DNA of 64,000 bases from Streptomyces atratus (lineage in GTDB: Bacteria > Actinomycetota > Actinomycetes > Streptomycetales > Streptomycetaceae). Position numbers and translations under genes: made by a program. The stretch's first letter is position 1. Every line of letters begins with the position of its first letter. Where the stretch lies: NCBI RefSeq assembly GCF_014648655.1, contig NZ_BMRN01000021.1, positions 1 through 64,000 on the forward strand. Reading direction: 5' to 3'. Shown here piece after piece: positions 1-8,743 of this stretch. Below the pieces are notes generated by a model. That model had not been told where the DNA came from. It was given only the letters and a program-made list of their open reading frames with translations, and searched no databases.

Positions 1-78
1 AAGAAGGTGACGCACACCGGAGGCACGCTCACGATCGACCGGAACGCCTGGGACGCCCCGGTCGCGATCGTGGGCTAG
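1..78 (+). CDS. 3' end of an unidentified gene
   Basis: The first 25 codons visible run open to a TAG at 76-78. The peptide ends in DAPVAIVG. Too little is present to name a family. Its stop codon sits in a CTAG tetranucleotide whose other strand supplies the TAG stop of the convergent membrane-protein gene, so the two genes overlap by 3 bp at their ends. The fragment is called coding because its frame has the G/C third positions usual here and ends exactly at the shared stop. Confidence 0.55.
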   Translation, partial: KKVTHTGGTLTIDRNAWDAPVAIVG

Positions 79-2564
79 TTCCCGGAGGCCGGACCCCGGC
101 GTCGACGCCGTGCCCCCCACGCCCCGGCCACCGGCAGGGCGAGTGCCGCGCCCGCGCCCACCGTCGCACCCGCCCGCAGGCCTGGGGGCCGGAACGTGCA
201 GTCGACGGAGGTGCCGCGGGCGGGGGCCGGTGTGGAGACCAGGCCCAGATAGCTGTCGGCGGGCCGCCCCTGGCAGCTCCAGCCCGCGATCCGGGGCGCG
301 GCGATCACGACCGTTCCGGTGCTGCCGGGCGGCAGTTCGGCCCGTATGCCGTCAGCGGTGACATGGACGGCGGTCGCACCGGTGCGCTTCAGCCCGGCGA
401 CCGCCGAGGCCAGCCGGGACCGGTCCAGGCAGCCGATCGCCTCGTGCGGCACGGTCCCGGCGCGTGCGGCGGTCAGCGTGACCGTCACCGGTGTGCTCCC
501 GCCCGCCGTGCCCAGGCGCTGCATCGGGGCGCGACGGCGCGGCAGCTGCCCCCGGAACGGGATCTCCGGGCCGTTGCTGAGCCGCGCCGAGCCGAACAGG
601 TCGGGCGCCCACAGATAGGCCTCGGAGGCCGCCGGGCATCGGGCGGTCAGTGTGTACGTACCGCGCCCCACCCGGTAGTCGTACGCCCCCCGGTCCGCGG
701 CCGGGCCACCCTTCGCCGCGCGCAGCATCGTCGGCGGCACCGCGTAGACCGTCGTACCGAGCAGCCGCTCCTGGTTCCGGAAGGGGGAACGGCCGTACGG
801 CACCGGCGCGTCCGGTCCGCGCACCGTCACCAGCGGCGGCGCCTCCTCGCGGCTCACCGTCAACGGCCGGCCGTCGGGGGCGTTCCACCCCTGATGGGGA
901 TCGCGCGGCATGCGCACCCGCGCGCCGACCGAGAAGACCGCGTCTGTGACGGGGTTGTCGAGACTCTGTACGGCCCGGCCGTTCGACGTCCACCCGCCGC
1001 CCAGCGCACGCAGGGTGCGGGTCAGCACGTCGGGGGTGAGGCTGCTGTAGTACGCGACGCCCTGCCCGCCCACCAGCAGCGGATCGTTCGCCGTGGTCTG
1101 TTCGCGGCCGGGTTCCGTGCGATACCGCGGCCAGCCGTCGGCGCCCGCGACCGCCGCCGCCTGGGTCCGCTGCCGCTCGCCCCAGGGCGCGTAGTCGTCC
1201 AGCCGGTTCAGCCGCTGCCGGTCGGCGAAGGCGGTGGTCGCGGTGGCCTGCCCGGCCTGCGCGCCGACCAGCAGCACGGCGGCGACGACCGCCGATCTCC
1301 GGCCGCGGCCGACCAGCAGCAGCGCCCCGACCGCCGCCACCAGACCGGCCGCGAACAGCGGATACGTCCACGGCGTGACCAGGTCGCTGAAGCCGGCCCC
1401 GGCCCCGATAAGCAGCAGCACCGCGCCCCCGCCGACGAGCGCCCGCCACCCCGGCCAGTCGTACGAGACGGAGATCCAGGCGGCGATCACCACCAGTCCG
1501 GCCAGGACGAACGTCTGCCGGTAGGGACTGCCGTTGGGTGTGGCGAACGCATGCCAGAGCAGATGCGTCGGCCCCCACTGCAACGACAGCGCGACCACAG
1601 CCACCAGCCCCGCCCACGCCCACCGATCGCGCCGTGGCACGGACCGCTGGAAGGCCAGCGCGCAGGCCAGGAGCAGAGTGCCCGTGCCGAGGAAGAGAGC
1701 CGGGGTGAAGAAGCTGTACGTGGCGGGCAGCAGCCGGGCGAGCACATCGGGCCAGGCGGCGGGCGCGAACGCCCGGTCCCAGCCCGGGTAGGCGTGCTTC
1801 GTCCCCAGATAGACGGGAATCAGGACGGGCGCCGCGAGACCGACACCCACCCCGACCGTGCAGACCGCCCGCACCAGCCCCCGGACCACCGCCCGCCGGT
1901 CCTCCCGCTCCGTGAAGAGCCGGACCGCAAGGACCAGAGCGGCCCCGAGCGTCGCCATGTAGGCCGTGTAGAAGTTGGCCGCCCACATCAACGCGACGAG
2001 CAACGGCGCGGCGATCCGGTGCCGCCCGGTCCGGGCCCACTCCCCGGCCAGGCAGAGCAGCGGCAGCGCGACCAGGCCGTCCAGCCACATCGGGTTGTAC
2101 GACGCCTCGGCGACCGACCAGCCGCACAGCGCGTACGAAGCACCGAGCACCCCCGCCGCCCACCAGCGCCCGCCGCGCAGCGTCAGCAGCAACAGGGCCG
2201 TGAGCGCCGCGGCCGACGCCATCTTCAGGACCGTCACCACATAGACCGCGAGGTCGATGCGGTCCCGCGGAAAGACCCCGACGAGCAGCGCGAACGGGCT
2301 GGTCAGATAGGTGCCGAGATCCGGCAGAAAGCTCGTCCCGTACCCGGACGACCAGTTGAGCAGCACTCCGCCGTCGGTGCTCCCGTGCAGCAGGTCCCAC
2401 AGCCGGGCGTGGAACGGCACGAACTGATTGCCCAGGTCGTTGACGTTGCGCGTGTGCGGCCCGAACGGAAAGCTGCGCGCCACGGCGTCACCCGCGCAGA
2501 CGGCGGTCACGGTGAGCAGCGCGGCGAGCGAGCCCGCCCACAGGCGGGGACGGAAGGTCGGCAT
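75..2564 (-). CDS. YfhO family polytopic membrane protein
   Basis: Large membrane protein of about 829 residues. The first two thirds are a string of hydrophobic segments (roughly a dozen) and the C-terminal third is a soluble, probably extracytoplasmic, beta-rich region followed by one last hydrophobic segment and an Arg-rich cytoplasmic tail. The FPFGPHTRNVNDLGNQFVPF stretch near the N terminus is typical of YfhO proteins, which are linked to sugar modification of envelope polymers. The divergent neighbours (GT2 glycosyltransferase and GtrA) support a role in envelope glycosylation. I chose the ATG at 2564 because the hydrophobic N terminus starts there; an upstream in-frame ATG at 2636 is possible. 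Neither has a good ribosome binding site. Confidence 0.8.
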   Translation of the reverse strand: MPTFRPRLWAGSLAALLTVTAVCAGDAVARSFPFGPHTRNVNDLGNQFVPFHARLWDLLHGSTDGGVLLNWSSGYGTSFLPDLGTYLTSPFALLVGVFPRDRIDLAVYVVTVLKMASAAALTALLLLTLRGGRWWAAGVLGASYALCGWSVAEASYNPMWLDGLVALPLLCLAGEWARTGRHRIAAPLLVALMWAANFYTAYMATLGAALVLAVRLFTEREDRRAVVRGLVRAVCTVGVGVGLAAPVLIPVYLGTKHAYPGWDRAFAPAAWPDVLARLLPATYSFFTPALFLGTGTLLLACALAFQRSVPRRDRWAWAGLVAVVALSLQWGPTHLLWHAFATPNGSPYRQTFVLAGLVVIAAWISVSYDWPGWRALVGGGAVLLLIGAGAGFSDLVTPWTYPLFAAGLVAAVGALLLVGRGRRSAVVAAVLLVGAQAGQATATTAFADRQRLNRLDDYAPWGERQRTQAAAVAGADGWPRYRTEPGREQTTANDPLLVGGQGVAYYSSLTPDVLTRTLRALGGGWTSNGRAVQSLDNPVTDAVFSVGARVRMPRDPHQGWNAPDGRPLTVSREEAPPLVTVRGPDAPVPYGRSPFRNQERLLGTTVYAVPPTMLRAAKGGPAADRGAYDYRVGRGTYTLTARCPAASEAYLWAPDLFGSARLSNGPEIPFRGQLPRRRAPMQRLGTAGGSTPVTVTLTAARAGTVPHEAIGCLDRSRLASAVAGLKRTGATAVHVTADGIRAELPPGSTGTVVIAAPRIAGWSCQGRPADSYLGLVSTPAPARGTSVDCTFRPPGLRAGATVGAGAALALPVAGAWGARRRRRGPASGN

Positions 2565-2687
2565 ACGCAGGAATATGCCAGCCTCGGACGTATAACTCGG
2601 CGCCGAAATAGGGCAGTTCACTTGATGGACGCTCATCGGTCATATGGAGCATCGGGTTCCGACATGTGGACGGGCTGATGTACATCC

Positions 2688-3653
2688 GTGCTGGTCTCGC
2701 TGGTGGTGCCTTGTTTCAACGAGGAAGAGATCCTCGAACGCTTCCATGAACGCGTCACGGACGAAATGACCGGGCTGGGACATGAATTCCAGCTGGTCTA
2801 CGTCGACGACGGCAGCGCGGACCGGACCCTGGTGATCCTCCAGGAGCTGGCCGCCGCCGACCCACGGGTCCGCTATGTCTCCTTCAGCCGAAACTTCGGC
2901 AAGGAGGCTGCCATGCTGGCCGGCCTCCAGCACGCCGAGGGCGACGCGGTCGTCATCATGGACGCCGACCTCCAGCACCCGCCGGAGCTCGTGGGTCGGA
3001 TGCTCCAGGAGCACGCGGACGGCTACGACCAGGTGATCGCCCGCCGCACCCGCAAGGGCGACCGCGTCACCCGCACCGTCAGCGCCCGCGCCTACTACTG
3101 GCTGATCAACTGCCTGGTGGACGTGGAACTGGTCGACGGCGTCGGTGACTTCAGGCTGCTGTCCCGGCGCACCGTCGACGCCGTCCTCGAACTCACCGAG
3201 TACAACCGGTTCTCCAAAGGACTGTTCGCCTGGGTCGGATTCCGGACGACGACCTTCGCTTACGAGAATGCCGTCCGCGAGCAGGGCAGCTCCGCCTGGA
3301 CCTTCGGGAAGCTTCTCAACTATGGACTCGACGGACTGCTCTCGTTCAACAACAAGCCACTGCGCGCCGCGTTATACCTGGGCATGGTGCTGATGTCGGT
3401 CGCCTTCGCCTATGCCGCCTGGATCGTCGGATTCGCCTTGGTGAAAGGCGTGGAAACGCCCGGCTATGTCACGCTCATCGTTGTGGTCACGGCCCTTGCC
3501 GGGGTACAGATGGTGATAGTGGGGGTGGTCGGTGAGTACGTCGGCCGCATCTATTACGAGGTGAAGCGGCGCCCGCACTTCCTGGTGAAGGCCACGAACA
3601 CCCAGGCGGCGCCGCAGTCGATACGGGAGCCCCAGGAGTTCGTACGCCGATGA
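2688..3653 (+). CDS. GT2 family polyprenyl-phosphate-type glycosyltransferase (contains a TTA codon)
   Basis: A 321-residue membrane glycosyltransferase of the dolichol-phosphate-mannose synthase/GtrB type, expected to load a sugar from a nucleotide donor onto a polyprenyl phosphate at the inner membrane face. The GT-A fold shows VVPCFNEEE at the N terminus, VDDGS near residue 40 and the metal-binding DAD at about 92-94 in IMDADLQHPPE. Two C-terminal membrane spans lie near residues 226-251 and 257-283. The GTG start at 2688 precedes MLVSLVV. The stop overlaps the start of the GtrA gene by 4 bp (ATGA), so the two are translationally coupled. Codon 229 (3372-3374) is TTA, rare in Streptomyces and read only by the bldA tRNA, which lies 17 kb away in this window. 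Translation may therefore be limited to later growth stages. Confidence 0.9.
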   Translation: MLVSLVVPCFNEEEILERFHERVTDEMTGLGHEFQLVYVDDGSADRTLVILQELAAADPRVRYVSFSRNFGKEAAMLAGLQHAEGDAVVIMDADLQHPPELVGRMLQEHADGYDQVIARRTRKGDRVTRTVSARAYYWLINCLVDVELVDGVGDFRLLSRRTVDAVLELTEYNRFSKGLFAWVGFRTTTFAYENAVREQGSSAWTFGKLLNYGLDGLLSFNNKPLRAALYLGMVLMSVAFAYAAWIVGFALVKGVETPGYVTLIVVVTALAGVQMVIVGVVGEYVGRIYYEVKRRPHFLVKATNTQAAPQSIREPQEFVRR

Positions 3654-4051
3654 CGGTCAAGGCACAGATGGCCCGATTCGCCCTCGTGGGGGTCGTGAAC
3701 ACGGGCACGTACTACGGCTGCTACCTCGTCCTGCTGACCTGGCTGCCGTACATCGCCGCCCATGTGGTCGCTTTTGCTCTGAGCATGACCGGCTCCTTCT
3801 TCCTGAACTCCTGCTTCACCTACCGGACCCGTCCCACCTGGCGGAAGTTCCTGCTCTTCCCGCTCACCAACGCCGCCAACTTCGTCATCACGACCGGCGG
3901 TGTCTGTCTGCTGGTCGATCTCGCCGGGTTCAGCAGCCGGTACGCGCCGCTGGTCGCGGCCGCGGCGGCCATCCCGGTCACATTCGTCGTCTCGCGCACG
4001 ATCATGCTGCGCCCGGACAGCAAGGTCCCGGCGGCCGAACGCGTGTCCTGA
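3650..4051 (+). CDS. GtrA family membrane protein
   Basis: A 133-residue protein with four predicted membrane spans. It has the GtrA signature: an N-terminal FALVGVVNTGTYY and a central FFLNSCFTYR before a basic loop. GtrA-like proteins are thought to flip polyprenyl-linked sugars made by GtrB-type enzymes, matching the GT2 gene immediately upstream, with which it overlaps by 4 bp. The pair probably supplies a membrane-linked sugar for envelope decoration. A second GtrA family gene lies at 54.7-55.2 kb, unlinked to a glycosyltransferase. Confidence 0.88.
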   Translation: MTVKAQMARFALVGVVNTGTYYGCYLVLLTWLPYIAAHVVAFALSMTGSFFLNSCFTYRTRPTWRKFLLFPLTNAANFVITTGGVCLLVDLAGFSSRYAPLVAAAAAIPVTFVVSRTIMLRPDSKVPAAERVS

Positions 4052-4212
4052 GCGCCGCCGCCGGGCACGGTCGGGCACCCCTGAGCGGGCCCACATCCCC
4101 AACTCCTTCCGAATCGTTGGTCGAACCAGTGGCCCCAACCACATCCACTGCCTAACATCGATCACCGCAAGGTCTTGTGCACTGATGCACAAACTCTCCC
4201 CGGGAGGTTCCT

Positions 4213-4869
4213 TTGCACCGCCGCCGTCGCACCGCGCTCACCGTCTCCGCCGCACTGCTCGCCGGAGCCCCACTCCTGACCGCCTGCGGCGGCCAGACCC
4301 ACCCGGGTGCCGCGGCCCTCGTCGGCGGGGACCGGATCGAGGTGTCCACGCTGCAGGGCCAGGTGGCGGCCGTACGCGAGGCCCAGCGCGATTCGAAGGA
4401 CGCGCCCCAGCTCATCGACAAGTCCGGGCAGCTCAGCCGGGCCAAGCTGCACGGCATGATCTTCGACCGGGTCCTGGACCGGGCCGCGCGGGACGCGGGC
4501 GTGACCGTCAGCCGCAACGAGATCCAGCAGATGCGGAAGGCGGCGGCCGCCCAGTCCGGCGGAGAGGCGCAGCTGCGGACGGCGATGCTCCAGCAGAGCT
4601 GGGTCGCCCCCGGCCAGATCGATGCCGTCCTGCGCGAGCAGGTCCAGCTCACGAAGCTGGCCCAGGCACTCGGCGCCGACCTGCAGCAGCCCGAGGGGCA
4701 GCAGGCCGTCGGCGATGCGCTCAGCAAGGCGTCGAAGGCACTGAAGGTCGATGTCAATCCGCGCTATGGCGCCTGGGACAACAAGCAGACCCAGCTCGCC
4801 AACTACAAGGCCCCCTGGATCACCCAGGTCACCAAGCCCGCAGAGACGGGCGACGGGTCCGGCGCCTAG
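4213..4869 (+). CDS. Lipoprotein with SurA N-terminal (chaperone-like) domain
   Basis: A 218-residue exported lipoprotein. After an Arg-rich start and a hydrophobic stretch comes the lipobox LTAC, with the lipidated Cys at residue 25. The mature part is helical, with the pattern of the SurA N-terminal domain (LHGMIFDRVLDRAARDAGVTVS, then paired helices). No parvulin isomerase domain follows, so it is more likely a holdase-like chaperone or a structural relative than an isomerase. The start is TTG at 4213, six bases after a strong GGGAGG ribosome binding site at 4202-4207; ATG alternatives do not fit the signal peptide. It lies 47 bp upstream of mazG. Confidence 0.82.
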   Translation: MHRRRRTALTVSAALLAGAPLLTACGGQTHPGAAALVGGDRIEVSTLQGQVAAVREAQRDSKDAPQLIDKSGQLSRAKLHGMIFDRVLDRAARDAGVTVSRNEIQQMRKAAAAQSGGEAQLRTAMLQQSWVAPGQIDAVLREQVQLTKLAQALGADLQQPEGQQAVGDALSKASKALKVDVNPRYGAWDNKQTQLANYKAPWITQVTKPAETGDGSGA

Positions 4870-4916
4870 AAGACCGCGGAAAACGGCGACCGGACCGACC
4901 GAGGTAGATTCGAACG

Positions 4917-5879
4917 GTGAACGCTGAAGACCCCGGCCGCATCGTCCTGCTCACCGCCAGCCACCGCGTCGCGCCGGGACTCCTGTCCTGGCCCGCCTGG
5001 CAGACGCTGCACGCCGCCGACCGGGTGCTCTGCGCCGAGCAGGACCACCCGCAGCTGCCGTATCTGCGCGAGGCGGGCGTCGGCGTCGAGCATTCCGCGC
5101 CCACCGCGCAGGAGCTCGTCGACGCCTGTGCGGGCGGCCGGAGCGTCGTCGTTCTCACGGGCGGCGAGGGCAGCGGGCCGCTGACCGACGGGCTGGCCGG
5201 GCTCGCCGGTTCGGGCCGGGTGCAGATGCCGGACCTGGAGCTGCTGCCCGGTTCGTACGATCTGCCGGGCGCCCGGCTCCTCGATCTGGTCCAGGTGATG
5301 GACCGGATCCGGGTCGAATGCCCCTGGACCTCGCAGAAGACCCACAAGGGCCTCGCCAAGTACGCCATCGAGGAGGCGTACGAACTCGTCGAGGCGATCG
5401 AGGACGGCGACCGCGACGAGCTGCGCGAGGAGCTCGGGGACGTACTCCTCCAGGTCGTCTTCCACGCCCGGATCGCCGAGGAGGCCGAGGACGAGCCGTT
5501 CTCCGTCGACGACGTGGCCGCGACCCTCGTCGAGAAGCTGATCCACCGCCACCCGCACGTCTTCGGCGACGAGAGTGCCGAGACCCCGGAGGACGTGCAC
5601 GCCCACTGGCTGCGGACCAAGGCCGTCGAGAAGCAGCGCGACTCGGTCACCGACGGAGTCCCGCTCGGCCAGCCCGGACTGGCGCTCGCGGCGAAACTGG
5701 CCGGCCGGGTCCGTACGGCAGGACTCGATGTGGCGCTTCCCACGGGCGACGGCATCGGTTACGAGCTCCTCGCCCTCGCCGTACGCGCCGAACAGGACGG
5801 CGTCGACCCGGAAGCCGCACTGCGGGCCGCGGGCCGCGCCTACCGGGACGCCATCCGGGCGGTGGAGGGCAACGGATAA
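4917..5879 (+). CDS. mazG: Nucleoside triphosphate pyrophosphohydrolase MazG
   Basis: A 320-residue MazG-type enzyme that hydrolyses (d)NTPs to monophosphate and pyrophosphate, cleaning nucleotide pools in the cytoplasm. The MazG core begins after about residue 118 with LVQVMDRIRVECPWTSQKTH and carries the metal-binding pattern EEAYE ... EELGD, plus the second-half segment HRHPHVF. The first ~115 residues look like a shortened methylase-type domain, as is usual in actinobacterial MazG. The start is GTG at 4917. The gene is followed 10 bp later by the P450 gene on the same strand, probably cotranscribed. Confidence 0.92.
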   Translation: MNAEDPGRIVLLTASHRVAPGLLSWPAWQTLHAADRVLCAEQDHPQLPYLREAGVGVEHSAPTAQELVDACAGGRSVVVLTGGEGSGPLTDGLAGLAGSGRVQMPDLELLPGSYDLPGARLLDLVQVMDRIRVECPWTSQKTHKGLAKYAIEEAYELVEAIEDGDRDELREELGDVLLQVVFHARIAEEAEDEPFSVDDVAATLVEKLIHRHPHVFGDESAETPEDVHAHWLRTKAVEKQRDSVTDGVPLGQPGLALAAKLAGRVRTAGLDVALPTGDGIGYELLALAVRAEQDGVDPEAALRAAGRAYRDAIRAVEGNG

Positions 5880-5888
5880 CGTCGGGGG

Positions 5889-7202
5889 GTGAACCACAGC
5901 CCCGCCGACCGCCCAGCCGATCACCCCGCCGCCTGCCCCGCCGGCGCCCCCGAACTTTTCACCTGGGAGTTCGCCACCGACCCGTACCCGGCCTACGCCT
6001 GGCTGCGCGAGCACAGTCCCGTGCACCGGACTGCGCTGCCCAGCGGTGTCGAGGCCTGGCTCGTGACCCGGTACGCCGACGCCCGGCAGGCGCTCGCCGA
6101 CACCCGGCTCTCCAAGAACCCGGCGCACCACGCCGAGCCGGCGCACGCCAAGGGGAAGACGGGCATCCCGGGCGAGCGCAAGGCGGAGCTGATGACGCAT
6201 CTGCTGAACATCGACCCGCCCGACCACACCCGGCTGCGCCGCCTCGTCTCCAAGGCGTTCACTCCGCGCCGGGTCGCCGAGTTCGCGCCGCGGGTGCAGG
6301 AACTGACGGACCGCCTCATCGACCGCTTCATCGCGGAGGGGAAGGCGGACCTCATCCACGACTTCGCGTTTCCGCTGCCCATCTACGCGATCTGCGATCT
6401 GCTCGGCGTCCCGCGCGAGGACCAGGACGACTTCCGGGACTGGGCGGGCATGATGATCCGCCACGGCGGCGGCCCGCGCGGCGGGGTGGCCAGGTCGGTG
6501 AAGAAGATGCGCGGCTATCTCGCCGAACTGATCCACCGCAAGCGGGAGAACCCGGGGGACGACCTGATCTCGGGGCTGATCCGGGCCAGCGACCACGGCG
6601 AGCACCTCACCGAGAACGAGGCCGCGGCCATGGCCTTCATCCTGCTCTTCGCCGGGTTCGAGACGACGGTCAACCTCATCGGCAACGGGGTGTACGCACT
6701 GCTGCGCAACCCCGCGCAGCGCGAGCGGCTGCAGCACTCCCTCGACGCGGGGGAGGGCGATCTGCTGGAGACCGGGATCGAGGAACTGCTGCGGTACGAC
6801 GGCCCGGTGGAGCTGGCGACCTGGCGGTTCGCCACCGAGCCGCTGACGCTCGGCGGACAGGACATCGCGGCCGGCGACCCCGTACTCGTCGTACTCGCCG
6901 CAGCCGACCGCGACCCGGAGCGCTTCGAGGACCCCGACACGCTCGACCTCGCACGGCGTGACAATCAGCACCTCGGATACGGGCACGGCATCCACTACTG
7001 CCTGGGAGCACCGCTCGCCCGACTGGAGGGACAGACCGCGCTCGCGACGCTTCTGAGGCGCCTTCCGGATCTGAGACTTGCGGTGGAATCTACCGATTTG
7101 CGGTGGCGCGGCGGGCTCATCATGCGTGGACTGCGCACTCTGCCCGTGGAGTTCGCGCCGAGGTCCGCCCCGGCAGAAAGTGACGCTCCGTCAACTCTGT
7201 GA
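5889..7202 (+). CDS. Cytochrome P450, CYP107-like
   Basis: A 437-residue soluble bacterial P450. The I-helix oxygen-activation motif is AGFETT (residues 255-260), the K-helix ExxR is E299-R302, and the haem-binding loop YGHGIHYCLG has its proximal Cys at 371; the usual first Phe of this loop is Tyr here. Length and motifs fit class I P450s that need a ferredoxin and reductase; no redox partner gene is nearby. The GTG start follows a G-rich ribosome binding site. Its place between mazG and the rpf genes matches, from memory, CYP107U1 of S. coelicolor, which has been linked to sporulation; that identification is by position and family only. The substrate cannot be told from sequence. Confidence 0.92.
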   Translation: MNHSPADRPADHPAACPAGAPELFTWEFATDPYPAYAWLREHSPVHRTALPSGVEAWLVTRYADARQALADTRLSKNPAHHAEPAHAKGKTGIPGERKAELMTHLLNIDPPDHTRLRRLVSKAFTPRRVAEFAPRVQELTDRLIDRFIAEGKADLIHDFAFPLPIYAICDLLGVPREDQDDFRDWAGMMIRHGGGPRGGVARSVKKMRGYLAELIHRKRENPGDDLISGLIRASDHGEHLTENEAAAMAFILLFAGFETTVNLIGNGVYALLRNPAQRERLQHSLDAGEGDLLETGIEELLRYDGPVELATWRFATEPLTLGGQDIAAGDPVLVVLAAADRDPERFEDPDTLDLARRDNQHLGYGHGIHYCLGAPLARLEGQTALATLLRRLPDLRLAVESTDLRWRGGLIMRGLRTLPVEFAPRSAPAESDAPSTL

Positions 7203-7229
7203 CTTTCACGTGATCTGCGCTGCATCGAC

Positions 7230-7259
7230 TTGTGACACACGTTCGAGTCCAGCTAGGTT
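7230..7259 (+). promoter_or_regulatory. Candidate housekeeping promoter of the first rpf gene
   Basis: TTGTGA at 7230-7235, an 18-bp spacer and TAGGTT at 7254-7259 resemble the HrdB-type consensus (TTGAC, TAGRRT). Transcription would start near 7266, leaving a leader of about 41 bases before the ATG at 7307. Confidence 0.5.
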
Positions 7260-7306
7260 CACCGTTCGACTCACCAGTCACTCGTCAGTCACACGAAGGG
7301 AACCCC

Positions 7307-8269
7307 ATGGGCTCCGCGAACGGCAGACACCGTCGCCCTCGTCAGGCACCCGCCATCGTCGTCGCCGCGGGCGTGACCGGATCGGCCATCGCCATCCCGC
7401 TGCTCGGCGCGGCCGGTGCGCACGCGGCCGACGCCACGACCTGGGACCGGGTGGCCGAGTGCGAGAGCGGCGGCATGTGGAGCGCCGACCTCGGCAACGG
7501 CTTTTACGGCGGCCTGCAGTTCTCGCAGGAGACCTGGAAGGCGTACGGCGGCCAGACGTACGCCGCGCGTGCCGACCTCGCCAGCCGCGCGCAGCAGATA
7601 GCCGTGGCCGAGAAGGTCCTGGACGACAAGGGCCCGCAGGCGTGGCCCAGTTGTGCGGTCATCTCCGGCCTCGCGGTGGACGGGACGCTGCCGGGTGTCG
7701 ACCCGGGGGCCGCGCCCTCCTCCGAGCCGACGCGGAGCGCGGAGCCGGCTGACGGTGCGTCGGCGGCCCCGTCCGATGACGCCACGCCGTCGGACAGAGC
7801 CTCGGGCGGTACGGGCCGCTCGAAGGGCTCGAGCGGCGCCGGCAAGTCGGCCGACAAGGCCAAGACGTCGACGAAGCCTTCGGCCACCGCGTCGGCCACT
7901 CCGCCCTCCGGGGCGCCCGATTCACCCGACTCACCCGACTCACCCGACTCACCCGATTCGTCCGCCGGTGTCGGCGGCAAGCACCGCGGCGCGCCGGCCC
8001 CCGAAGGGAGCCGGGACGCGAACAGCGGTGACCGCGAGTCGGGTCGCCATGCCTCCCGCGGTGACGCCGGCGCGCGCGACGCGGGGGCTCCGGCCGCCGA
8101 CGGTACGTACACCGTGCACCCCGGCGACAATCTCTGGGCGATTGCTGACGCACAGAAGGTTTCCGGTGGTTGGTCCGCACTCTATGAGGCCAACAAGGAT
8201 GCCGTCGGCTCCGATCCGGACCTCATCCTCCCTGGCCAGAGCCTCGATCTCGATGTGAAGGCCGAATGA
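7307..8269 (+). CDS. Secreted resuscitation-promoting factor with LysM domain (RpfC-like)
   Basis: A 320-residue secreted muralytic enzyme. An Arg-rich signal peptide (about residues 1-37, ending GAHA) leads into the ~75-residue transglycosylase-like Rpf domain WDRVAECESGGMWS...GFYGGLQFSQETW, which contains the conserved catalytic Glu of the AECESG motif. A long Ser/Pro/Asp/Ala-rich linker follows, then a C-terminal LysM peptidoglycan-binding domain (YTVHPGDNLWAIADAQ...LILPGQSLDL). Rpf enzymes cleave peptidoglycan during spore germination and regrowth. The ATG at 7307 has a GAAGGG ribosome binding site; an upstream GTG at 7232 gives an unlikely extension before the signal peptide. It is a tandem paralogue of the Rpf at 8.7 kb; the LysM ends are similar but the linkers differ. 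Confidence 0.9.
   Translation: MGSANGRHRRPRQAPAIVVAAGVTGSAIAIPLLGAAGAHAADATTWDRVAECESGGMWSADLGNGFYGGLQFSQETWKAYGGQTYAARADLASRAQQIAVAEKVLDDKGPQAWPSCAVISGLAVDGTLPGVDPGAAPSSEPTRSAEPADGASAAPSDDATPSDRASGGTGRSKGSSGAGKSADKAKTSTKPSATASATPPSGAPDSPDSPDSPDSPDSSAGVGGKHRGAPAPEGSRDANSGDRESGRHASRGDAGARDAGAPAADGTYTVHPGDNLWAIADAQKVSGGWSALYEANKDAVGSDPDLILPGQSLDLDVKAE
7918..7959 (+). repeat. In-gene 9-bp tandem repeat (Asp-Ser-Pro)
   Basis: About four and a half copies of a GACTCACCC-type unit inside the linker of the first Rpf protein, coding for repeated Asp-Ser-Pro. Units differ only in occasional GAT/GAC or TTC/CTC changes, so copy number could vary by slippage without breaking the frame. Confidence 0.8.
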
Positions 8270-8318
8270 GGGCAGTCTGAAAATCGGTTAAAAGGGCCTC
8301 GAAAACTGGGGTAGTTCA

Positions 8319-8362
8319 GAGACCTATGTCCGCTTATGTGTAAGTGAGACATGGGTCTCTTT
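8319..8362 (+). terminator. Hairpin terminator after the first rpf gene
   Basis: GAGACCTATGTC at 8319-8330 pairs with GACATGGGTCTC at 8348-8359 (12 bp with one G-U), followed by CTTT. It lies 50 bases after the stop and upstream of the rpfA riboswitch leader, separating the two transcripts. Confidence 0.65.
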
Positions 8363-8534
8363 GCGTCAACTGGCGTGTCGCGCCCGGGTAACCCTTCTGC
8401 ACCGCCCCCACCTGCGAAAACGACGGTTCCTCAGATGCAAGTAGGGGAAGATTGTCCGATGTGTCCGTCTTTGAATGTGAGGGTTGCGTATGTTTACGGT
8501 CGGAACCGCTCGCACCGCGGGCCCCGTCGACCGT

Positions 8535-8736
8535 CACGCCGAATCCTGCCGTCGGTCGAAGGGAACAGACGCGTAAAGCGCCGTAGGCAGGAGCGGGGGA
8601 CCCAGGTAAGCGCCGGACCCGATCGTCGGAAGACGCATCAGGACCGGCTTGGGGTGAAGTCGCGTGCTAGGACGTGCGACCGGGCAACTCACTTGGCCCG
8701 AACCCGACAGCTCACCTCGTAGGCGTCGGTGAGGAG
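8535..8736 (+). promoter_or_regulatory. ydaO/yuaA-type c-di-AMP riboswitch upstream of rpfA
   Basis: The leader contains the conserved ydaO blocks in order: CGCCGAATCCTGCCG (8537-8551), GAAGGGAAC (8558-8566), GCGGGGGACCCA, TTGGGGTGAAG, then CCCGAACCCGACAGCTCACC and TCGTAGGCG at the 3' end (8697-8726). This family binds cyclic di-AMP and in actinobacteria sits upstream of cell-wall hydrolase genes; high ligand is expected to lower rpfA expression. The 3' strand of the closing stem (GGCGTCGGTGAGG) abuts the rpfA ribosome binding site GAGGAG, so ligand could also affect translation. A possible promoter is TTGAAT (8471-8476), 17 bp, TTACGG (8494-8499), which is weak. Confidence 0.9.
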
Positions 8737-8743
8737 AAGTTCC

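Noticed and set aside
352..2678. Long open frames on both strands over the YfhO gene (682 and 771 codons)
   Set aside because: They are shadows of a GC-rich coding frame: Arg/Gly/Pro/Ala-rich, no domains, no ribosome binding sites. The hydrophobic spans appear only in the frame called.
4866..6995. A 709-codon minus-strand frame antisense to mazG and the P450 gene
   Set aside because: Low-complexity Arg/Gly/Val translation with no family similarity, while the plus strand shows clear MazG and P450 motifs.
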